NCBI GenBank assembly: GCA_001507425.1
Contig: LMAJ01000021.1
Coordinates: 23,678 to 87,677, forward strand
Source: Flavobacteriaceae bacterium CRH
Lineage (GTDB): Bacteria; Bacteroidota; Bacteroidia; Flavobacteriales; Flavobacteriaceae
Length of the DNA: 64,000 bases
Direction of reading: 5' to 3'
Position 1 is the first letter of the stretch; every line of letters begins with the position of its first letter. Position numbers and translations under genes: made by a program. Shown one piece after another: positions 49,437-58,928 of the stretch. Under the pieces are notes generated by a model. The model ran no database searches and was not told the DNA's origin. It worked only from the letters and a program-made list of their open reading frames with translations.

Positions 49437-50837
49437 ATGTCGTCTCACTACGAAGCACCCATTAGAAAACCTTTAGTTATAGGTGATAAAACTTATCACG
49501 ATGTAACTGTAGATGTGGCAGCGCCTGTTGAAGGACCTGCAAATAAACAATGGTGGATTGTATTTTCAATCGCATTAATAGCCTTCCTTTGGGGGTTAGG
49601 TTGTATAATTTACACCGTATCTACCGGTATTGGAACATGGGGATTAAATAAAACAGTTGGTTGGGCTTGGGATATTACGAACTTCGTTTGGTGGGTTGGT
49701 ATTGGTCACGCTGGAACATTAATTTCTGCGGTATTATTACTTTTCCGTCAACGTTGGAGAATGGCTATTAACCGTTCTGCAGAAGCAATGACTATCTTCT
49801 CAGTAGTTCAGGCAGGTTTATTTCCAATTATTCACATGGGACGTCCATGGTTAGCATATTGGGTTTTACCTATTCCAAATCAATTTGGATCTTTATGGGT
49901 AAACTTTAACTCACCATTGCTTTGGGACGTATTTGCAATTTCAACTTATCTTTCAGTGTCATTAGTTTTCTGGTGGACTGGTTTATTGCCTGACTTTGCA
50001 ATGCTACGTGATAGAGCGATAACACCTTTCAACAAAAGAGTTTATTCAATATTAAGTTTTGGATGGAGCGGTAGAGCAAAAGACTGGCAACGTTTTGAAG
50101 AAGTATCTTTAGTTCTAGCAGGTTTAGCTACTCCTCTTGTACTTTCTGTACACACGATTGTATCGATGGACTTTGCTACTTCTGTAATTCCGGGATGGCA
50201 TACAACCATTTTCCCTCCTTACTTCGTTGCCGGAGCGGTATTCTCAGGATTTGCAATGGTAAATACATTGTTGATTGTTATGAGAAAAGTATCTAACCTT
50301 GAAGCTTATATTACACTACAACATATCGAGTTAATGAATATTGTAATTATGATTACAGGTTCTATCGTTGGTGTAGCTTATATTACTGAGTTATTTGTGG
50401 CTTGGTACTCAGGTGTAGAATACGAACAATATGCATTCTTAAATAGAGCTACCGGGCCTTACTGGTGGGCATATTGGTCAATGATGACTTGTAATGTTTT
50501 TTCTCCACAATTCATGTGGTTTAAAAAATTAAGAACAAGTATCATGTTCTCATTTATTATTTCGATTGTAGTAAACATCGGAATGTGGTTTGAAAGATTC
50601 GTAATTATTGTTACTTCTTTACATAGAGATTACCTTCCATCTTCTTGGACAATGTTTTCACCAACATTTGTTGATATTGGAATTTTCATCGGAACTATAG
50701 GTTTCTTCTTTGTATTGTTTTTATTATACTCTAGAACATTCCCTGTAATTGCTCAGGCGGAGGTAAAAACAATCTTGAAAGGAACAGGAGATAATTACAT
50801 AAGAGAAAGAGCAAATAAAGATACACATCATGAGTAA
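49437..50837 (+). CDS. actC: Alternative complex III subunit ActC (NrfD-like quinol-binding subunit)
   Basis: ActC is an NrfD/PsrC-type integral membrane protein with about ten helices over 466 residues. It carries the menaquinol site and is proposed to take part in proton movement. Visible landmarks are WVGIGHAGTLISAVLLLFRQRWR (about 82-104), the conserved HMGRPW and HTIVSMDFATSVIPGWHTTIFPPYFVAGA (about 237-265). It overlaps actD by eight bases. Confidence 0.95.
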   Translation: MSSHYEAPIRKPLVIGDKTYHDVTVDVAAPVEGPANKQWWIVFSIALIAFLWGLGCIIYTVSTGIGTWGLNKTVGWAWDITNFVWWVGIGHAGTLISAVLLLFRQRWRMAINRSAEAMTIFSVVQAGLFPIIHMGRPWLAYWVLPIPNQFGSLWVNFNSPLLWDVFAISTYLSVSLVFWWTGLLPDFAMLRDRAITPFNKRVYSILSFGWSGRAKDWQRFEEVSLVLAGLATPLVLSVHTIVSMDFATSVIPGWHTTIFPPYFVAGAVFSGFAMVNTLLIVMRKVSNLEAYITLQHIELMNIVIMITGSIVGVAYITELFVAWYSGVEYEQYAFLNRATGPYWWAYWSMMTCNVFSPQFMWFKKLRTSIMFSFIISIVVNIGMWFERFVIIVTSLHRDYLPSSWTMFSPTFVDIGIFIGTIGFFFVLFLLYSRTFPVIAQAEVKTILKGTGDNYIRERANKDTHHE

Positions 50838-51354
50838 TAAAGTAATATACGCCATTTATAATGACGATGATATTTTGATGGATGCAGTAAAGAAAACAAG
50901 AGCTGCTCATCATCATATTGAAGAGGTTTTTACTCCATTCCCGGTTCACGGATTGGATAAAGCAATGGGTTTAGCACCAACAAGATTAGCAATTTGTGCT
51001 TTCTTATACGGTTGTGTTGGTATTTCTTTTGCAACATTCATGATGAGTTATATTATGATTCATGACTGGCCACAAGATATTGGGGGTAAACCAAGTTTTA
51101 GTTTTATTCAGAATATGCCATCTTTTGTGCCAATTATGTTTGAAATGACAGTATTTTTTGCTGCCCACTTAATGGTAATTACTTTTTATATGAGAAGTAG
51201 ATTATGGCCATTTAAGCAAGCTGAAAACCCTGATGTAAGAACAACAGATGACCACTTCTTAATGGAAGTTGCTGTAAATAATAATGAATTAGAACTAGTT
51301 TCTTTTTTCGAAGGTACGGGAGCTGTTGAAGTTAAAGTAATTGAAAAGAATTAA
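50830..51354 (+). CDS. actD: Alternative complex III subunit ActD (DUF3341)
   Basis: ActD is a small membrane subunit of the complex. The 174-residue protein has an N-terminal soluble part (YAIYNDDDILMDAVKKTR, then HHHIEEVFTPFPVHGLDKAMGL) and two membrane helices (about 55-78 and 95-118), the DUF3341 layout. Start overlaps the end of actC by eight bases, implying coupled translation. Confidence 0.95.
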   Translation: MSNKVIYAIYNDDDILMDAVKKTRAAHHHIEEVFTPFPVHGLDKAMGLAPTRLAICAFLYGCVGISFATFMMSYIMIHDWPQDIGGKPSFSFIQNMPSFVPIMFEMTVFFAAHLMVITFYMRSRLWPFKQAENPDVRTTDDHFLMEVAVNNNELELVSFFEGTGAVEVKVIEKN

Positions 51355-51362
51355 TTGTAGCT

Positions 51363-51908
51363 ATGAAAAGGATATATAAAATAACACTTTTAGTTGGTAT
51401 AACTATTTTAGTTTCATCTTGCCACAATAATTCGGCACCAAACTATCAGTATTTCCCTAATATGTATGAGTCTGTAGGTTATGAAACTTATTCAGAAGCA
51501 AAAATATTTAAAGGAGGAAAAGAAGGACAGCTTCCTGTAGAAGGAACTATCAATAGAGGTTTTGAGCCTTATGAATATGAAAATTCAACTGCTGGTTATG
51601 AATTGGCTAAAGCTAATTTGAAATCACCTTTAGATTCTATTGAAAGAAATTCAGGAAAAGGAAAAGAACTTTTCGAAATTTATTGTATTAGTTGCCATGG
51701 TGCAGCTGGTAACGGTAAAGGTAAATTGGTTGAAAGAGAGAAATTTCTTGGAGTGCCTAGCTATAAAGACAGAGAAATCACGGAAGGAAGTATCTTTCAC
51801 GTTGAAACTTATGGTTTAAATGCAATGGGTTCACATGCAAATCAATTAAGTGCCCACGAACGTTGGTTAGTTGCTGACTATGTTCTAAAACTAAAAAGCC
51901 AATTATAA
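51363..51908 (+). CDS. actE: Alternative complex III subunit ActE (monoheme cytochrome c lipoprotein)
   Basis: ActE is a membrane-tethered cytochrome c that relays electrons to the oxidase. The 181-residue protein begins with a lipoprotein signal (MKRIYKITLLVGITILVSSC, Cys at 20). A cytochrome c domain follows with the heme motif CISCHGAAGNGKG at about 110-122 and a likely axial Met in NAMGSHA near 159. It lies eight bases after actD. Confidence 0.94.
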   Translation: MKRIYKITLLVGITILVSSCHNNSAPNYQYFPNMYESVGYETYSEAKIFKGGKEGQLPVEGTINRGFEPYEYENSTAGYELAKANLKSPLDSIERNSGKGKELFEIYCISCHGAAGNGKGKLVEREKFLGVPSYKDREITEGSIFHVETYGLNAMGSHANQLSAHERWLVADYVLKLKSQL

Positions 51909-51935
51909 TTGTTGAACAAACTGATCGTAATAGAT

Positions 51936-53330
51936 ATGTATACATTTTCAAGTAAATTAAAAACTTTTTCTATCATCTTAATGGCCGTTGGTGTATTAGG
52001 AATTGGATATGGTTTTTTAACTGCTCCTAAAGATATTCAAGAAGTTGAAAAAATTCTAGCTGCAGATGCACATGGCGCTCATGGAGCTGCACATGAAGCA
52101 ACAGCAGAGGCTTCTCATAAAGAAGCTGGACATCATGAAGCTGCTGAAGTTTCGCATGAATCACACAAGGGTGCTGAACATGCAGAAGTTAGCGCTGCTG
52201 ATGAACATAAAGAACATTTAACACATGTGTTGCACCAATTGCAAAATAAGCCTTGGTCTGCATTGTATGTTGCTTGTATTTTCTTCTTACTACTTTCTAT
52301 GGGTGTTTTAGCATTTTATGCTATTCAACAAGTTGCTCAGGCAGGTTGGTCTCCGGTTTTGTTTAGAGTTATGCAAGGTATTACGGCTTATTTGCCTGTA
52401 GCTTCTGTAATTTTCTTTATTATATTAGTTCTTTGTGGATTGCATTTTAATCACATATTTGTTTGGTTAGCAGAAGGAGTTACTGATCCTAAAAGTCCTA
52501 ACTATGATGAAATTATTGCTGGTAAACATGGTTATTTAAATTTTCCTTTCTGGATTGTTAGAGCTGGTATCTTTTTATTAGGATGGAACTTATATCGTTA
52601 TTATTCGAGAAAAAACTGTTTAGCTCAGGACGAAGCTAATGACGATTTAAATTATAAAAAGAACTTTAAATTATCTGCTGGATTCTTAGTATTTTTTATA
52701 GTGTCTGAATCTATCATGTCTTGGGATTGGATTATGTCATTTGATCCACACTGGTTTAGTACTTTATTTGGTTGGTATGTTTTTGCTTCTTTCTTTGTAA
52801 GTGGTATTACTACTATAGCATTAGTTACTATATATTTAAAATCTAAAGGATATTTAGAGTATGTAAATACAAGTCATATTCACGATTTAGCTAAATTTAT
52901 GTTTGGTATCAGTATTTTTTGGACATATTTATGGTTCTCTCAATTTATGTTGATTTGGTATGCAAATATTCCTGAAGAGGTTACTTATTTTATAACAAGA
53001 ATCCAATTATATAACTTGCCTTTCTTTGGAGCTGTAGTTATGAACTTTGTTTTCCCATTATTAATTTTAGTTAATACTGATTTTAAACGTCTTAGCTGGG
53101 TTATTGTTATGGCTGGAACAGTTATTTTATTGGGTCACTATGTTGATTTCTTTAATATGATTATGCCTGGTACAGTTGGAGATAAATGGTTTATTGGAAT
53201 TCCTGAAATTGCATCTATTCTTTTCTTCTTAGGTTTATTTATATTTGTTGTATTTACTGCATTAACTAAAGCGCCTCTGTTAGCAAAAAGAAATCCTTTC
53301 ATAGAAGAAAGTAAACATTTTCATTATTAA
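51936..53330 (+). CDS. actF: Alternative complex III subunit ActF (NrfD-like)
   Basis: ActF is the second NrfD-like membrane subunit, with about ten helices. I chose the ATG at 51936 (MYTFSSKLKTFS); an upstream TTG at 51909 would add nine residues. Between helix 1 and helix 2 (about residues 40-105) is a His/Ala/Glu-rich insertion with more than a dozen histidines (AHGAHGAAHE... and HEHKEH-type stretches), which could bind metal. The core has SESIMSWDWIMSFDPHWFSTLFGWY and conserved NrfD helices. It is 27 bases after the actE stop. Confidence 0.93.
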   Translation: MYTFSSKLKTFSIILMAVGVLGIGYGFLTAPKDIQEVEKILAADAHGAHGAAHEATAEASHKEAGHHEAAEVSHESHKGAEHAEVSAADEHKEHLTHVLHQLQNKPWSALYVACIFFLLLSMGVLAFYAIQQVAQAGWSPVLFRVMQGITAYLPVASVIFFIILVLCGLHFNHIFVWLAEGVTDPKSPNYDEIIAGKHGYLNFPFWIVRAGIFLLGWNLYRYYSRKNCLAQDEANDDLNYKKNFKLSAGFLVFFIVSESIMSWDWIMSFDPHWFSTLFGWYVFASFFVSGITTIALVTIYLKSKGYLEYVNTSHIHDLAKFMFGISIFWTYLWFSQFMLIWYANIPEEVTYFITRIQLYNLPFFGAVVMNFVFPLLILVNTDFKRLSWVIVMAGTVILLGHYVDFFNMIMPGTVGDKWFIGIPEIASILFFLGLFIFVVFTALTKAPLLAKRNPFIEESKHFHY

Positions 53331-53349
53331 TATTTAAAGAAATAAACAG

Positions 53350-54537
53350 ATGACAAGTTTGTTGGTAATTATAGTTTTAGTTTTATTAGCAGTTGCATTA
53401 TGGCAATTGACCAAGATATTTGATCTTACTCAAGTAGGATCTTCTTCGGACGATTCTCAGGTTGCATCAGATAATGATAATAATATTCAAGGGTATATTA
53501 TGTTTGGCTTCTTGGCATTCATATATATATTTACCATTTACGGTTTACTAAAATGGGGTGGTTTAGCCCTTCATACTCCTGCTTCAGAGCATGGACTTTT
53601 AGTGGATAATTTAATGAATATTACTTGGGTTTTAATTTTTGTGGTTCAATTTATTACACAAGGTTTATTATATTGGTTTTCTTTTAAAAATAGAGGGAAT
53701 AAAGATAAAAAAGCATTATTTTTTGCTGATAGTAACAAATTAGAAGCAATCTGGAGTATTATTCCATCTGTAGTTTTGGCTTGTTTAATTCTTTACGGAT
53801 TGTATGCCTGGAACAATATTATGTTCGTTGATAAAGACGAAGATGTAATCGAAATTGAACTATACGCTCAACAATTTAAATGGACAGCAAGATATGCTGG
53901 GAATGATAATGTTTTAGGAAAAGCTAATGTACGTTTAATTGAAGGTATTAATACTTTAGGTGTAGATATGTCTGATCCTAATGCTCAGGATGATATTATT
54001 GTTTCTGAATTGCACATTCCTAAAGGTAAAAAGATACATTTCAAAATGCGTTCTCAGGACGTATTACACTCAGCTTATATGCCTCATTTTAGAGCGCAAA
54101 TGAACTGTGTTCCAGGAATGGTTACTGAATTTGCTTTTATTCCAACTTATACAACTGCAGAATATAGAGAATTGCCATTTATGATTGAAAAAGTTGCCAA
54201 CATCAATAAACTTAGAGCTGAAAAAAGCGTTGAGTTACTTGCTAAGGGTGGTACAGCTTTAGATCCTTATACATTTGATTATTTATTATTATGTAATAAA
54301 ATTTGTGGTGCTTCTCATTATAATATGCAAATGAAAGTTGTTGTTGATTCTCCGGAAGACTACAAAAAATGGTTAAGTGAAAAGACTACTTTAGCTCAGG
54401 ATATTAAAGCCGCTGCTGCAGCTGAAAAACCTGCTGAAGAAGTAAAGGCTACTAAAGATAGCAGCGTTGCAAAAGATACTGTTAAGGCGGTTATCGATAC
54501 TGTTAAGGCAGTTGTAGCTAAAGTTGCTATGAAATAA
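53350..54537 (+). CDS. coxB: Cytochrome c oxidase subunit II (CuA)
   Basis: Subunit II accepts electrons through the binuclear CuA centre. The 395-residue protein has N-terminal membrane helices (about 1-17, 50-72 and 87-110 and a further segment near 140) and a periplasmic cupredoxin domain. The CuA ligands are the His in VLHSAYMPHFR (about 237-247) and CNKICGASHYNM (about 317-328), which keeps the CxxxCGxxHxxM spacing. The last 50 residues form a Lys/Ala/Val-rich tail (KAAAAAEKPAEEVKAT..., with TVKAVIDTVKAVV), longer than usual. It follows actF by 19 bases. Confidence 0.95.
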   Translation: MTSLLVIIVLVLLAVALWQLTKIFDLTQVGSSSDDSQVASDNDNNIQGYIMFGFLAFIYIFTIYGLLKWGGLALHTPASEHGLLVDNLMNITWVLIFVVQFITQGLLYWFSFKNRGNKDKKALFFADSNKLEAIWSIIPSVVLACLILYGLYAWNNIMFVDKDEDVIEIELYAQQFKWTARYAGNDNVLGKANVRLIEGINTLGVDMSDPNAQDDIIVSELHIPKGKKIHFKMRSQDVLHSAYMPHFRAQMNCVPGMVTEFAFIPTYTTAEYRELPFMIEKVANINKLRAEKSVELLAKGGTALDPYTFDYLLLCNKICGASHYNMQMKVVVDSPEDYKKWLSEKTTLAQDIKAAAAAEKPAEEVKATKDSSVAKDTVKAVIDTVKAVVAKVAMK

Positions 54538-54568
54538 TATTTATTAAGAAAATTTAAAGTATACATAT

Positions 54569-56365
54569 ATGTCAGCAGAAGCGCACGATCACGGACACGA
54601 TCACGAGCACGAACATCATCATAAAGACACTTTCATTACTAAATATATTTTTAGTATTGATCATAAAATGATTGCTAAGCAATACTTGATTACCGGTATT
54701 TTTATGGGTATAATTGGTATTGCAATGTCCTTGCTTTTTAGAATGCAATTAGCATGGCCTGAAGAGTCTTTTAAAATCTTTAATGTTTTACTAGGAGATA
54801 AATTTGCACCAGATGGTGTAATGGCAAATGATATTTATTTGGCTTTAGTAACAATTCACGGTACCATAATGGTATTCTTTGTACTGACGGCTGGTTTAAG
54901 TGGAACTTTTAGTAACTTACTTATTCCACTTCAAATTGGAGCTAGAGATATGGCATCCGGATTCATGAACATGATTTCGTACTGGTTGTTTTTCTTGTCT
55001 GCTGTAATTATGTTGTCTTCTTTATTTGTTGAAGCTGGACCAGCTTCTGCAGGTTGGACAATTTACCCACCATTAAGTGCTTTACCTCAAGCGATTCCAG
55101 GTTCTGGAACAGGTATGACTTTATGGTTGGTTTCAATGGCTATTTTCATTGCATCTTCTTTAATGGGATCTTTAAACTACATTGTTACTGTAATCAATTT
55201 AAGAACTAAAGGAATGTCTATGACTAGGCTTCCTCTTACTATCTGGACATTTTTTGTAACAGCTATCATTGGTGTTATTTCATTTCCAGTATTATTATCT
55301 GCAGCATTATTATTGATTTTTGATAGAAGTTTTGGTACTTCATTCTTCTTATCTGATATCTATATTGCTGGAGAGGTTTTACATTACCAAGGTGGGTCTC
55401 CGGTTTTATTCGAACACTTATTCTGGTTCTTAGGACACCCTGAGGTTTATATTGTAATTTTACCAGCAATGGGTCTTGTTTCTGAAATTATGGCTACGAA
55501 CTCTCGTAAACCAATCTTTGGATACAGAGCAATGATTATGTCAATTCTTGCAATTGCATTTTTATCTACAATTGTTTGGGGTCACCATATGTTTATTTCA
55601 GGTATGAATCCTTTCTTAGGATCTGTATTTACTTTTACCACTTTATTGATTGCAATTCCATCTGCTGTAAAAGCTTTTAACTGGATTACAACTTTATGGA
55701 AAGGTAATTTACAATTCAACCCTGCAATGTTATTCTCAATTGGAATGGTTTCTACTTTCATCACTGGAGGTTTAACGGGAATTATTTTGGGAGATAGTAC
55801 TTTAGATATTAACGTTCACGATACTTACTTTGTAATTGCTCACTTTCACTTAGTAATGGGTATATCTGCACTTTATGGAATGTTTGCTGGTATTTACCAC
55901 TGGTTTCCAAAAATGTACGGAAAAATGTTGAATAAAAACTTAGGATATATTCACTTTTGGGTAACAGCAGTTTGTGCTTATGGAGTTTTCTTCCCAATGC
56001 ACTTTATTGGATTAGCTGGTTTACCAAGACGTTACTATACAAATACGAACTTTCCATTATTTGATGATTTACAAAATGTGAATGTTTTGATTACAACATT
56101 CGCTTTAATCGGAGGTGCGTTCCAATTAGTATTCTTATACAATTTCTTTAGCAGTATTTTCTACGGTAAGAAAGCTGTTCAGAACCCATGGAAATCTACA
56201 ACATTAGAGTGGACAACTCCAGTAGAACATATTCATGGTAACTGGCCAGGTGAAATTCCTCATGTATACCGTTGGCCATATGACTACAGTAACCCAAATC
56301 ACGATGTAGATTTTGTACCGCAAAATGTACCGATGAAAGAAGGTGAAGAAGTTTTACACCACTAA
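54569..56365 (+). CDS. coxA: Cytochrome c oxidase subunit I
   Basis: Subunit I reduces oxygen at the heme a3-CuB centre and pumps protons. The 598-residue protein has the canonical heme a ligand region (ALVTIHGTIMVFFVL), the CuB His-Tyr motif (WFLGHPEVYIVILPAMG), the HHMF pair, and VHDTYFVIAHFHLVMG with the heme a3 and heme a histidines. The N-terminus is strikingly His-rich (MSAEAHDHGHDHEHEHHH). No subunit III or IV gene follows: the operon ends here at a strong terminator, so those subunits are encoded elsewhere. Confidence 0.97.
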   Translation: MSAEAHDHGHDHEHEHHHKDTFITKYIFSIDHKMIAKQYLITGIFMGIIGIAMSLLFRMQLAWPEESFKIFNVLLGDKFAPDGVMANDIYLALVTIHGTIMVFFVLTAGLSGTFSNLLIPLQIGARDMASGFMNMISYWLFFLSAVIMLSSLFVEAGPASAGWTIYPPLSALPQAIPGSGTGMTLWLVSMAIFIASSLMGSLNYIVTVINLRTKGMSMTRLPLTIWTFFVTAIIGVISFPVLLSAALLLIFDRSFGTSFFLSDIYIAGEVLHYQGGSPVLFEHLFWFLGHPEVYIVILPAMGLVSEIMATNSRKPIFGYRAMIMSILAIAFLSTIVWGHHMFISGMNPFLGSVFTFTTLLIAIPSAVKAFNWITTLWKGNLQFNPAMLFSIGMVSTFITGGLTGIILGDSTLDINVHDTYFVIAHFHLVMGISALYGMFAGIYHWFPKMYGKMLNKNLGYIHFWVTAVCAYGVFFPMHFIGLAGLPRRYYTNTNFPLFDDLQNVNVLITTFALIGGAFQLVFLYNFFSSIFYGKKAVQNPWKSTTLEWTTPVEHIHGNWPGEIPHVYRWPYDYSNPNHDVDFVPQNVPMKEGEEVLHH

Positions 56366-56373
56366 AAATATTA

Positions 56374-56405
56374 AAAAAAGACTGTCTATTTAGACAGTCT
56401 TTTTT
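56374..56405 (+). terminator. Terminator of the act-cox operon
   Basis: AAAAAAGACTGTCTA (56374-56388) pairs fully with TAGACAGTCTTTTTT (56391-56405) around two bases, nine bases after the coxA stop. Confidence 0.95.
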
Positions 56406-56547
56406 GTTTTGGTAAAACAGTTGGTGAAGTAATTTTGAATATTGTAAATTTCCAAATTCCCTAGTATTCGTTATGCTATGGAATTTGGAAATTTTTATTT
56501 GGAATTTATCTATTTTACAAACTGATTACTTTGTCTATCTTTGTAAA

Positions 56548-57570
56548 ATGAATGAGAACCTAGATCCCACTACAAACGGGTACAACCCAGAAGAATTAGA
56601 TCTTGAAAAAAGATTACGTCCGCTGTCATTTGATGATTTTGCCGGGCAGGATCAAGTTTTAGAAAATTTAAAAGTTTTTGTTGCTGCCGCCAATCAACGT
56701 GGAGAAGCACTGGATCATACTTTGTTTCATGGTCCTCCCGGATTAGGAAAAACTACTTTGGCGAACATTTTAGCAAATGAACTCGAGGTTGGAATCAAAA
56801 TTACTTCTGGTCCTGTTTTAGACAAACCAGGTGATTTAGCAGGATTACTAACTAATCTTGATGAAAGAGATGTTCTGTTTATTGATGAAATTCACCGTTT
56901 GAGCCCAATTGTTGAAGAATATTTATATTCGGCAATGGAGGATTTCAAGATTGATATTATGATTGAATCGGGACCAAATGCTCGAACAGTACAAATCAAT
57001 CTAAATCCTTTTACGCTTATTGGCGCTACTACGCGTTCAGGATTATTGACTGCACCGATGCGTGCACGTTTTGGAATTTCATCCCGTTTACAATATTACA
57101 CTACTGAACTTTTAACGACTATTGTTGAAAGAAGTGCTTCAATATTAAAAATGCCAATTTCATTAGACGCTGCAATCGAAATCGCGGGTCGTAGTCGTGG
57201 TACGCCTCGTATTGCAAATGCTTTACTGCGCAGAGTACGTGATTTTGCACAAATAAAAGGAAATGGAACTATCGACCTTGAAATTGCACGTTATGCCTTA
57301 AAAGCACTTAACGTAGATGCGCATGGGCTTGATGAAATGGACAATAAAATTCTGTTAACTATCATTAATAAATTTAAAGGCGGTCCAGTTGGGCTTTCTA
57401 CTTTAGCAACTGCCGTTTCTGAAAGCAGCGAAACGATTGAAGAAGTTTATGAACCGTTTTTAATACAAGAAGGTTTTATCATGCGTACACCTCGTGGCCG
57501 TGAAGTTACAGAGAAAGCATATAAGCACTTAGGGAAAGTAAATACTAATATTCAAGGTGGATTGTTTTAA
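56548..57570 (+). CDS. ruvB: Holliday junction branch migration helicase RuvB
   Basis: RuvB is the AAA+ motor that drives branch migration with RuvA. From the ATG at 56548 the protein has 340 residues (MNENLDPTTNGYNPEELD...). It shows Walker A HGPPGLGKTTLA, Walker B VLFIDEIHRL, sensor 1 LIGATTR and the arginine-finger region FGISSRLQYY. A start at 56473 would add 25 residues translated from GGAATTT-type repeat DNA and is not credible. The -7 element TATCTTTG (56536-56543) ends four bases before the ATG, so the mRNA may be leaderless. Confidence 0.97.
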   Translation: MNENLDPTTNGYNPEELDLEKRLRPLSFDDFAGQDQVLENLKVFVAAANQRGEALDHTLFHGPPGLGKTTLANILANELEVGIKITSGPVLDKPGDLAGLLTNLDERDVLFIDEIHRLSPIVEEYLYSAMEDFKIDIMIESGPNARTVQINLNPFTLIGATTRSGLLTAPMRARFGISSRLQYYTTELLTTIVERSASILKMPISLDAAIEIAGRSRGTPRIANALLRRVRDFAQIKGNGTIDLEIARYALKALNVDAHGLDEMDNKILLTIINKFKGGPVGLSTLATAVSESSETIEEVYEPFLIQEGFIMRTPRGREVTEKAYKHLGKVNTNIQGGLF

Positions 57571-57581
57571 TAATTATATTA

Positions 57582-58928
57582 ATGTCTAACAATAAAAAAT
57601 ATAATTATCCAAATAAATTGTCAATAGGTAGGTTTCTATTAGATGCAGAAGGAGTGCGTAGAAATCCGATTCCGTATCATAAACGATATTTTGATAAATT
57701 TGGAGACTCTTTCTCTATTAAGATTGGGTTTTCAAAGTATATAATTTTATCAAGAGATAATGAAGTTGCCCAACATATATTACAAAAAAATCATAAAAAC
57801 TATCATAAGTCTAAATTTCAATCGGTTTACCTTTCAAAATATTTAGGGAAAGGACTTCTGACAGTTGATGGAGATTTTTGGCTAAAGCAGAGACGACTAA
57901 TTCAGCCTGCTTTTCATAAGCAAAAAATGAATCAGTTGGTGGAAAACATGAATCAGACTATTATTGCAGAATTAGATGATTTAGTGGAAGATAAGACAAT
58001 TGATCTTTTTCCTGTAATGAGTCAGTTGGCTTTTAATGTGGTTGCAAAATCTTTATTTGAGCTTTCAATCTCTGAAGAAAAGTTAAATAGGATAAAATTT
58101 ATTATTGAAGAAGTTCAGAATTTCTTAATCAAAGAAATCAGACTTCCACATAAAGCGTGGTGGTTTTCTTTAAGTGGTCAGGTTAAAAAGCATCAGCAAT
58201 TGGCTTTAGAAAATAATGCTATTATTAAGGAAATTATAGATATTAGAAATTCTTCTCAAGAAGAATTTAATGACTTGTTAGACATGCTTCTTGAAACTCG
58301 CTATGAAGATACGGGGGAGCCAATGTCAACAAGACAATTAATTGACGAAATTAAAATTTTGTTTATAGCCGGACATGAAACTACTGCTAATGCATTAACT
58401 TTTGCTGTTTATCTTTTAGGAAGATATCCCGAAGTGCAACAAAAAGTTTTCGATGAAATTAAGGATATTGAATCGCAAACAGATAATATTGTTGAGCAGC
58501 TTCAGAAAATGACTTATACAAATGCTGTTTTGAATGAAGCAATGCGTTTATATCCACCTGCTTGGATTACTGACAGGCAAAATGTAGAAGACGATACACT
58601 TGCTGGATTTGATATAAAAAAGGAAACTCTAATTGGAGTCTCATTTTATGAATTACATAGAAATCCGAAATATTGGAATAAACCGGATGAATTTGATCCG
58701 GACCGATTTCTTGGTGATCAAAAGAAAATTTCAATGCAATATTTTTATCCTTTTGGAGCTGGGCCAAGAATGTGCATTGGTTCAGGATTTGCTATTTATG
58801 AAATGTGCCTGACAATCGGTCATATCGTAAAAAAATATGAGATTAAATCTAACAATAATGATGTTAAGTTTAATCCTTTGATTACTTTAAAACCTGTTGA
58901 TGTAGAAGTTTTATTCTCAAAAAGATGA
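57582..58928 (+). CDS. Cytochrome P450
   Basis: This 448-residue P450 is a heme-thiolate monooxygenase. The heme-binding loop is YPFGAGPRMCIGSGFAIYE (Cys at about 400), the oxygen-activating I helix carries FIAGHETTANAL (about 262-273), and the K helix has NEAMRLYPP with the ExxR motif. No membrane anchor is seen, so it is likely soluble. The substrate cannot be deduced. It starts 11 bases after ruvB and overlaps queG by four bases (ATGA), an odd but tight arrangement with a DNA-repair and a tRNA-modification gene. Redox partners are not encoded nearby. Confidence 0.95.
   Translation: MSNNKKYNYPNKLSIGRFLLDAEGVRRNPIPYHKRYFDKFGDSFSIKIGFSKYIILSRDNEVAQHILQKNHKNYHKSKFQSVYLSKYLGKGLLTVDGDFWLKQRRLIQPAFHKQKMNQLVENMNQTIIAELDDLVEDKTIDLFPVMSQLAFNVVAKSLFELSISEEKLNRIKFIIEEVQNFLIKEIRLPHKAWWFSLSGQVKKHQQLALENNAIIKEIIDIRNSSQEEFNDLLDMLLETRYEDTGEPMSTRQLIDEIKILFIAGHETTANALTFAVYLLGRYPEVQQKVFDEIKDIESQTDNIVEQLQKMTYTNAVLNEAMRLYPPAWITDRQNVEDDTLAGFDIKKETLIGVSFYELHRNPKYWNKPDEFDPDRFLGDQKKISMQYFYPFGAGPRMCIGSGFAIYEMCLTIGHIVKKYEIKSNNNDVKFNPLITLKPVDVEVLFSKR

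Noticed and set aside
56473..56547. 25-residue N-terminal extension of RuvB
   Set aside because: It is translated from GGAATTT-type repeat DNA and lies upstream of the -7 element; family members start near the chosen ATG.
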